A stretch of 64,000 nt of DNA from DATARN01 sp963851105 (GTDB lineage: Bacteria; Actinomycetota; Acidimicrobiia; Acidimicrobiales; Palsa-688). Made by a program: the position numbers and the translations under genes. Below, one piece after another: positions 58,339-64,000 of this stretch. The first letter of the stretch is position 1, and every line of letters starts with the position of its first letter. The stretch covers positions 98,091-162,090 of the forward strand of contig CAWKNP010000012.1 of assembly GCA_963851105.1 (NCBI GenBank), written 5' to 3'. Below the pieces are notes generated by a model. It searched no databases. It saw only the letters and a list, made by a program, of their open reading frames with translations, and was not told where the DNA came from.

Positions 58339-60174
58339 CTAACTAGGAATGGTACAGCCGTTTAGCCACCGATGGGGCGTTGCCACGAACCGCCCGGCGG
58401 CACGCCACCCGTTCCCGAGGCGCCGCCGGGCTCCCCGAATCCGCCCCTGCCCCCATGCCCTTCTCAAGTTCGGGATTGCGCCCGCGAGCAACGCCACCAC
58501 GACGGCGACGATAGCGGCGGCGGGGACCATCACCGCCGCCACGACCGCGGCGGCGGCGACGAGAACGGCCACAACGGCGCGGGCCGCGCCGTGGGTCCCC
58601 GACGCCAACCGCTTCATGCCGACCAAAGCGGCCGTCGGGACCGCAGCGACAACCACCGCCAGCCAGGCGGCGCCGAATACGACCGCCAGAGGCACATGGC
58701 CGAGTAGTTGCAGGAGACGGGTCGCCCACGAAAGCGGCCATACGGCGTGGGGTCGGTCGCGGCAGAGCCGCTCGGCGCACCACAGCAGCAACGCCGCCCA
58801 TCCGGCCACAACTGTGAACACCAGGCTCATGGCGCGCAGTGTGTCGGCGTCGTCGCCGAGCACCAGGAAACCGGCGGAGACGAACAGCATCACCGACATG
58901 AGGATCGAGAGCAGCCGGACACCTCGTAGCCGGCTCGACGCCATGACGTGCTCGCCGGGGCGGCCGAGCACGGCGGCGGCGAGGCCGGGAACGACCAGCA
59001 ACAGCGTGACCGGGATACCCAGGTTCGTGCTGCGCGGCGTCGTCCCGCCGACGCCGGTCGCGGGGGCCAGGAGGCGTCCGGCGGCGACGTACAGGATGGC
59101 GAACAGCACCGCTGCCGAGGTCGTGATCCAGCGGGCGGCCCGCAAGGGGCCCGAGGCGACGGGCCGTACGTGCACGAATGCCTCCGCAACCTCGTTGACC
59201 GGCGCCGGTTCCCGGCAGCTGAGGTGAACCAGGGGCGATGGATCCTGCCCGGGAGCGGTCAGCGATTGGGCCAGGAGCTGCGTCCTTCCGGGGTCGGCGT
59301 ACAGCCATGCCGCGGAAATGGCGAGGCCGTCGGGGACGAGAAACTCGAAGTGGTAGCTCGACGCCGAGGGCACGGCGGGGAGGGGCAGGCGGACCCCAAG
59401 CGGCTTCAGCGCCAGCTCGGTGGCGAGGGTCGCCTCGCCGGGGTTGGTCCTGGTGGGCTGGTCGTATGCGAACTTCACGATACGCCGCCGCTCCAACTGG
59501 TCGAGGCCCCCGACATCGGCGAGCATGACGAAGTGGCCGGGGAGCAACCCGAGCAGGCTCGTGAGCCACGCCCTCAGGGGTTCGAGGGATGGATCGACCT
59601 TGGGGATCCGGTCGATGATGGCGGCCACCGAGGTGCGCGACGTCTCGCCGGGGGCGGCTCGGATGATGTCGTGCAGGTCGCTGACCGACGAGTCGTCGAG
59701 CGAGGCATGCAGGCGATCGAAGGCGGCGCGCACGACGGCCCCCATCACGACGGTGTTCTCCCACGATGTGAGAAGAGGGAGGCGCCGACCGTCCTCGTCC
59801 CACAGGTCGAACGCCGACAGGTCACCCTTGGCCATATAGCTGAGGGGTAATGGGATGCTGGAAAAGGCGGTCCGAGCGGCGTCGAGCGAGGCTCGGGGGA
59901 ACCGGAAGTCGACGGACATCTGCCGGCGGAAACGCCGATTGTCAGCCGGCCGGACGGACTCGACGCGCCGGATCACCCACTCCCGCATGCTGAACAGGAC
60001 GCCGAGCAAGAGGTCGCCCAGATCCCGCACCGCGGCGTCGTCGCGGTGCTCCGTCGAGAGCAACTCGCTGACATCGATCGCCGCCGGTGTGTTTGTCCCC
60101 CCGACGCTCACGAACCTGATTGTGCCGGACAGGTGTGACGACTGGGAGATCAGGCGGTCGAATCCGCAGGGCAC
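58339..60174 (-). CDS. Large membrane protein of unknown function with soluble N-terminal domain
   Basis: 611 residues from a GTG. The N-terminal ~345 residues are soluble, with repeated RRVESVRPADNRRFRRQMSV and ERRRIVKFAYDQPT segments. The C-terminal part has about six membrane segments (ITTSAAVLFAILYVAAGRLL, IPVTLLLVVPGLAAAVLG, LLSILMSVMLFVSAGFLVLG, MSLVFTVVAGWAALLLWC, VPLAVVFGAAWLAVVVAAVP, then a long Ala/Val hydrophobic run). No family recognised. Divergent from the flippase gene at 60310. Confidence 0.6.
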   Translation of the reverse strand: MPCGFDRLISQSSHLSGTIRFVSVGGTNTPAAIDVSELLSTEHRDDAAVRDLGDLLLGVLFSMREWVIRRVESVRPADNRRFRRQMSVDFRFPRASLDAARTAFSSIPLPLSYMAKGDLSAFDLWDEDGRRLPLLTSWENTVVMGAVVRAAFDRLHASLDDSSVSDLHDIIRAAPGETSRTSVAAIIDRIPKVDPSLEPLRAWLTSLLGLLPGHFVMLADVGGLDQLERRRIVKFAYDQPTRTNPGEATLATELALKPLGVRLPLPAVPSASSYHFEFLVPDGLAISAAWLYADPGRTQLLAQSLTAPGQDPSPLVHLSCREPAPVNEVAEAFVHVRPVASGPLRAARWITTSAAVLFAILYVAAGRLLAPATGVGGTTPRSTNLGIPVTLLLVVPGLAAAVLGRPGEHVMASSRLRGVRLLSILMSVMLFVSAGFLVLGDDADTLRAMSLVFTVVAGWAALLLWCAERLCRDRPHAVWPLSWATRLLQLLGHVPLAVVFGAAWLAVVVAAVPTAALVGMKRLASGTHGAARAVVAVLVAAAAVVAAVMVPAAAIVAVVVALLAGAIPNLRRAWGQGRIRGARRRLGNGWRAAGRFVATPHRWLNGCTIPS

Positions 60175-60309
60175 GCACGCCGATCACCGCCCACGCCCGT
60201 CACGTCCGGGGCTGACATCCTCGCAGTAGGCGGTCTTCGCCGTCGTGAGCGCCGCCAACGATGGGCTGGCGAGGTGAGGCACCCCCGGCTGTCTGACACC
60301 ATTTGGCCG

Positions 60310-62754
60310 ATGGATCGGTCCTCGCAGCCGTCGGCCACGCAAGGCGCCGCCCGCGGCGCCGCCCACCTCGGCAAGGCCATCGCCGCCCGACTCGGTCTGG
60401 CCGCAGGAGCGGCGGCGACGCCGGACCAGGACCCGTACCGCCGCCGTACCAGCGACGGGGTGCGAACCGTCGTGGCCACTGCCCTGATGATCTGGTTGGC
60501 CCTGCGGAAGACGACGCGCACCGAAGCGGCGGTGATGCAGGCCTTCACGTCGCTGCCGAGCGGATTGCACACCTTCTTCGCCGCGTTGTACCGGTTGGGC
60601 GCCATCTGGGCGGTTGCGGTTCTGGTCGTGACCGCGCTGGCCTTCCGGCGGTGGCGATTGGCTCGCGATCTCGCCCTGGCCGGTGGCCTGGCCTGGGCCC
60701 TGGCCCGGCTCATGGGCATCGTGGACCACGGCGGCATCTCGAGTTGGACCGAGGTTTTCCGCGCCGCGAGGACGCCGACGTTCCCCTTGGTGCGCTTGGC
60801 GGTCATCGAGGCGGTGCTCATCGTGGCCGGGCCCTACGTGACTCGTCCGGCTCGCCGGGCGGGTCAATTTTTCGGCGCCCTCATGGTTCCCGCAGCGCTG
60901 TACCTGGGGGTTGCATCGCCCAACGACCTGGCCGGCGGCCTCATCCTCGGTTGGGGGGTGGCCGCTGTCATTCACCTGGCCATCGGCTCGCCGGCTGGGC
61001 GGCCGACGCCCGAGCAGGTCAGGGAGGCACTGGCCGACATAGGGGTGGCGGCGCACGACGTCGCGCTGGCGGCGGTGCAGCCGCCCAACCAGACGGTCAT
61101 GGTGGCGGCCGCCCCGGGCGGAGATATCCGGGTGCGGGTGATCGGGCGCGACGAGGCGAGCGTGACGCTGCTCTCGCGTTTGTGGCAGTACCTGTACTAC
61201 CGCGACCGGGGCGAGAACCTTTACCTGACCCGTACCCAGGAGGTCGAACACGAGGCCTATTGCATGCTGGCCGCCTCGTCCGCGGGCGCCAAGGTGCCGG
61301 AGCTGATCCGGGCAGGGCTGGGTGGCCGTTCCATCGCTTTGGAGGTGGAACGTCTCGTCCCCGGCCGGTCACTGCGTGACGTTGATCGCGCCGCCGTAGG
61401 CGCCGAGTTCCTGGCCGAACTGTGGGCCCAGGTCGGCATGCTGGCAACGGCTCGTATCGCCCATGGCGCGCTGAATGCCGACCACGTGATGGTCACCGAC
61501 AATGGACCGTTCCTGGTGGGCTTCGCCCACGCCCTCGATCCGGCGGACGATCACCAACTGGCGGCCGACGTCGCCGAGTTGCTGGTGGCGACGTCACTCA
61601 TCGTCGGCACCGACGAGGCGGTCGGCGCCGCCCTGCAGGGAGTCGGTTCGGTGGCGCTGTCCCGCGCCCTGCCGCTCATCCAACCGGCCGCGCTCACGAG
61701 GCAGGGCCGCGAAGCACTGGGCGCCGCCCAGAAGGGCGCCAAAACCGACGCCAAGAAGGGAAGCGAGACCCTCGAGAAGCTGCGCACCGCGGCCGCCAAG
61801 GCGGCCGGAACGCCGGCGCCGCCGCTGGCCAAGGTGCAGCGGGTCGACCTGAGGAGCTTGCTCATGGCGATCGGCGCGCTCTTCGCGGTGGCGGCCCTGC
61901 TCGGCAGCATTGGTGATCCCGCCAAGCTGGCGCACTCCGTGGCCCATGCCTCTCCGGGGTGGCTGGCGGCGGCGTTCGCGCTGGCCATGCTCAGCAACTT
62001 CGGGTACGCCCTGGCCCTCATGGGTGCGTCTACCCGCCACCTCCCGCTGGGCGCCACCGTCGAGCTCCAAGTGGCGACGTCGTTCTCCAACGTGGCCGTC
62101 CCCTTGGGTGGCGCCGGCCTTCAAGTGCGGTTCCTCCAAAAACAGGGCGTCGACCTTGCCTCGGCGGTGGCGGCCGGTGGGATCCTCAGCACCTTGGCCG
62201 GTGTCGCTATCCAGCTGGCCATGCTGGCAGTGGCCATCCCCCTGTCGCCCCACGCGATCAATGTTCCATTCAAAGGCATCGGCGTTGCGGGGGCTGGCCT
62301 GGCCGCCATCTTCCTCGTGGGCGGCGTGCTCGTCGCCAGCGTTCCGCTGCTGCGGCGCCACTTCCTCGTGCCCGCCGAACATGCTGTGCAATCGGTGATG
62401 GCCGCGCTCCGGTCGCCGTCGCGGTTGGCCCTGCTCGTCATCGGCAACGTCCTTGCCACCCTGCTCGTGACCTTGAGCCTGCTGGCTTGCGTCCTGGCCT
62501 ACGGCCACGGCGTTTCCTTCTGGTCACTGCTGGCCGTGCAGATAACCGTGTCCACCGTCGCCTCGCTCGTCCCCATCCCAGGGGGCAGCACCGCCGTCGG
62601 CTCGGTCGGCCTCTCGGGCGCCCTGGCGCTGTTCGGGGTTCCGCAGGACGTGGCGGTGGCCGCCGTGCTCACCAATCAGGTGGTCGCGACGTACCTGCCG
62701 GCTATTCCCGGCTGGATCGCCACGCAGCGGATGACCCGGCGCGATCTGCTCTAG
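60310..62754 (+). CDS. Flippase-like (LPG synthase TM/UPF0104) membrane protein fused to a degenerate kinase domain
   Basis: 814 residues from the ATG at 60310; an open frame starts at 60274. Domains: N-terminal membrane region (~45-215) with four or five helices. Then a kinase-like domain (~230-460) including RLWQYLYYRDRGENLYLTRT, EHEAYCMLAASSAGAKVPEL, HGALNADHVMV (residue ~385) and FLVGFAHA (~404). Then a C-terminal lysylphosphatidylglycerol synthase TM region (~515-810). In related proteins the motifs are HGDLD and LVDFG; both catalytic Asp are lost here, so it is a pseudokinase. Probably moves lipid-linked molecules across the membrane. Confidence 0.87.
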   Translation: MDRSSQPSATQGAARGAAHLGKAIAARLGLAAGAAATPDQDPYRRRTSDGVRTVVATALMIWLALRKTTRTEAAVMQAFTSLPSGLHTFFAALYRLGAIWAVAVLVVTALAFRRWRLARDLALAGGLAWALARLMGIVDHGGISSWTEVFRAARTPTFPLVRLAVIEAVLIVAGPYVTRPARRAGQFFGALMVPAALYLGVASPNDLAGGLILGWGVAAVIHLAIGSPAGRPTPEQVREALADIGVAAHDVALAAVQPPNQTVMVAAAPGGDIRVRVIGRDEASVTLLSRLWQYLYYRDRGENLYLTRTQEVEHEAYCMLAASSAGAKVPELIRAGLGGRSIALEVERLVPGRSLRDVDRAAVGAEFLAELWAQVGMLATARIAHGALNADHVMVTDNGPFLVGFAHALDPADDHQLAADVAELLVATSLIVGTDEAVGAALQGVGSVALSRALPLIQPAALTRQGREALGAAQKGAKTDAKKGSETLEKLRTAAAKAAGTPAPPLAKVQRVDLRSLLMAIGALFAVAALLGSIGDPAKLAHSVAHASPGWLAAAFALAMLSNFGYALALMGASTRHLPLGATVELQVATSFSNVAVPLGGAGLQVRFLQKQGVDLASAVAAGGILSTLAGVAIQLAMLAVAIPLSPHAINVPFKGIGVAGAGLAAIFLVGGVLVASVPLLRRHFLVPAEHAVQSVMAALRSPSRLALLVIGNVLATLLVTLSLLACVLAYGHGVSFWSLLAVQITVSTVASLVPIPGGSTAVGSVGLSGALALFGVPQDVAVAAVLTNQVVATYLPAIPGWIATQRMTRRDLL

Positions 62755-62802
62755 CGAACTTTCGGGCTGCCCTCGACGCCGATCCCGGTGGCGTCTGAGG
62801 GA

Positions 62803-63210
62803 TTAGCCGGGGCGTCGCTGCAGGATCGAGGCCAGAACCTCGAGGAGGTTCGTCCACCCCTGCCGGTGGTCGGCCTGCCGTTCGACCGGCAGGTCCCGAT
62901 GGGTCAGCTCGACGACGGTGGCGCCACCCTCGCCCCGCAGCACGATCTCTACGGTGCTCGAGCCCGCCGGTAGCTGCGGATTTCCCGGGATCCCCCAGGT
63001 GAACACCACGCGGTCCGGTGGTTCGACCGCGACGTAGGTCCCGCGCACCAGGGTCTGACCCACATTTGCCCCGAAAACCCCGCCGGGCTGGGGGTCGACG
63101 TCGACCCAGGAGCCGAGCCAGCGGACGAGCAGGTCCGGCTGCACCAGGTACGGGAAGACCTCCTGCGGGCTGGCCTCGATGGTGATTGTCACGACCAGGT
63201 CGGGGGTCAT
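62803..63210 (-). CDS. SRPBCC/AHSA1-like protein
   Basis: 135 residues from the ATG at 63210, which overlaps the ArsR stop. LVVTITIEASPQEVFPYLVQ, then PDLLVRWLGSWVDVDPQPGG, RGTYVAVEPPDRVVFTWG and the C-terminal HRDLPVERQADHRQGWTNLL are SRPBCC/AHSA1 motifs. Second gene of this kind downstream of the same ArsR gene, see 63535. Confidence 0.9.
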   Translation of the reverse strand: MTPDLVVTITIEASPQEVFPYLVQPDLLVRWLGSWVDVDPQPGGVFGANVGQTLVRGTYVAVEPPDRVVFTWGIPGNPQLPAGSSTVEIVLRGEGGATVVELTHRDLPVERQADHRQGWTNLLEVLASILQRRPG

Positions 63211-63530
63211 GGCCGGCTCCTTTTGTCCTCTTCGACGATGCGCTTGAGACGGTCGAGCGCGTCGGGCCACAAATCGTCCAGCAAGGCCCGCACCGGACCG
63301 AGGGCGTCGGGGCGCAGCAGGTATAACCTCCGCGCTCCCTCCCGTCGCTCGGCGACCAGGCCGGCCCGGTGCAGCACCTGCAGGTGCTGGCTCACCGCTT
63401 GCTGGGTGATGGGGAAGTGCGTCGCGATCTGGCCGGCTGCGAGCTCCTGGCTGCGGACCAGACGCAGCATCGTGCGCCGGGTCGGATCAGCCAGGGCCCG
63501 CAGCACCAGATCAGCGGCTTCGGCCGTCAT
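63207..63530 (-). CDS. ArsR family transcriptional regulator
   Basis: 107 residues from the ATG at 63530. LVLRALADPTRRTMLRLVRS, then GQIATHFPITQQAVSQHLQVLHRAGLVAERREGARRLY. The type that accompanies AHSA1 genes (no metal motif). It lies between two SRPBCC genes with 4-base overlap on one side and 4 bp spacing on the other, so one three-gene operon read leftward. Confidence 0.9.
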   Translation of the reverse strand: MTAEAADLVLRALADPTRRTMLRLVRSQELAAGQIATHFPITQQAVSQHLQVLHRAGLVAERREGARRLYLLRPDALGPVRALLDDLWPDALDRLKRIVEEDKRSRP

Positions 63531-63534
63531 TCGC

Positions 63535-63975
63535 TCAGGAGTGCCTCGACAAGGGGTGGCCGACGCCGCTCTCGAGGTATGACACGAGGCTCGGGAGGTA
63601 GTAGGTCCACCCGGCGAAGCAGTTTTCGGCGCAGGGCAGACCGCCCAGACCGCGGTGTGTGAACAAGAGTTCGATGGTTCCCGCGACGTCGGCGGCGGAG
63701 GCAAATTCGATGGTCGTCCCCACCCAGTCCGGCTCCGCAGAGCAGCTCACGACGTCCCAGACGACCAACTCCGGGGTCGCCACCACACGTACATCCAGGC
63801 CGCTGTCGCCGAAGCTGACGGTCAACGACTCGGGTCCCGGGCTGACGGTGGGTGCCCACCAACCGCTGACGCCTTCGTCGGTGGTGATTGCGGCGCGCAG
63901 GCCCGCCGGGGTGGCATTGATGGCGAGGGTCCGGGTGTAGTCGGTGACGTTGCCGATGAGGGCAGTCTCGTTCAT
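63535..63975 (-). CDS. SRPBCC/AHSA1-like protein
   Basis: 146 residues from the ATG at 63975, with AAGGAG upstream. MNETALIGNVTDYTRTLAIN, then ATPAGLRAAITTDEGVSGWW, TPELVVWDVVSC and ELLFTHRGLGG. The typical Trp-Trp entry and pocket strands of the AHSA1 family. First gene of the SRPBCC-ArsR-SRPBCC operon; the promoter region is cut by the window end. Confidence 0.88.
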   Translation of the reverse strand: MNETALIGNVTDYTRTLAINATPAGLRAAITTDEGVSGWWAPTVSPGPESLTVSFGDSGLDVRVVATPELVVWDVVSCSAEPDWVGTTIEFASAADVAGTIELLFTHRGLGGLPCAENCFAGWTYYLPSLVSYLESGVGHPLSRHS

Positions 63976-64000
63976 TGGAAACTCCTTTTCTTCTTGTACA

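Overview
The window is high-GC, densely coded DNA of actinobacterial character, probably from an environmental lineage (Acidimicrobiia or a relative is my inference). Supporting signs are a mycothiol-type maleylpyruvate isomerase fold, an F420/deazaflavin-dependent nitroreductase-like protein, a truncated haemoglobin of the trHbO type, a DosR-type response regulator with DosR-like operators, MgtA-like glycosyltransferases, a WS/DGAT-like acyltransferase, and frequent GTG starts with ATGA/GTGA overlaps. I found no tRNA, rRNA, CRISPR array, insertion sequence or phage gene. The window looks chromosomal.

Left part (1-16.9 kb): small metabolic and regulatory units. These are an MPI-fold/SDR/membrane-protein operon, a fused glycyl-tRNA synthetase, a PadR/membrane-protein pair whose start codon lies inside its own operator, a ferredoxin/ferredoxin-reductase pair, a stretch with two genes that appear frameshifted (7.9-10.5 kb, one with an HEFWH metalloprotease motif), glbO, a DrrAB-like ABC exporter, a lytic-transglycosylase-like lipoprotein, VOC and AraC proteins, and a WS/DGAT-like acyltransferase.

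Middle part: 17.6-23.9 kb is a DosR-like dormancy/redox island. It has a DosR orthologue, a PAS-PAS-GAF kinase with a FixL-like PAS domain, a ferritin-like protein, a PNPOx-like protein, a DoxX protein and glutamate decarboxylase. Two promoters carry paired operator-like boxes with the same 21-bp spacing. 25.1-28.7 kb is a complete zinc operon (ZnuA-ZnuC-ZnuB, SmtB-type ArsR, Zur) behind a Zur-like box. 28.7-31.5 kb is a divergent MarR/MMPL pair. 32.7-38.4 kb is a LysR-controlled operon encoding a Rieske oxygenase, an NMT1/THI5-type ABC importer with a fused double permease, and an adenosine-deaminase-like protein whose catalytic Glu is Gln. I infer uptake and catabolism of an unidentified heterocycle.

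Right part: 40.1-44.7 kb is a glycolipid-like cluster (two GT4 enzymes, a GNAT-like protein, a patatin, a PIG-L deacetylase). 44.8-46.0 kb is CbtAB with a cobalamin riboswitch. 46.0-47.6 kb is a DGPF/ECF42 sigma pair. 47.6-55.7 kb is a two-gene cassette of giant proteins of no recognised family, the second split by an apparent single-base frameshift. It is followed by about six copies of a 63-bp tandem repeat with stem-loops. The window ends with two ArsR/SRPBCC modules, a VOC protein behind a TCGAC microsatellite, a polytopic membrane protein, and a flippase fused to a degenerate kinase domain.
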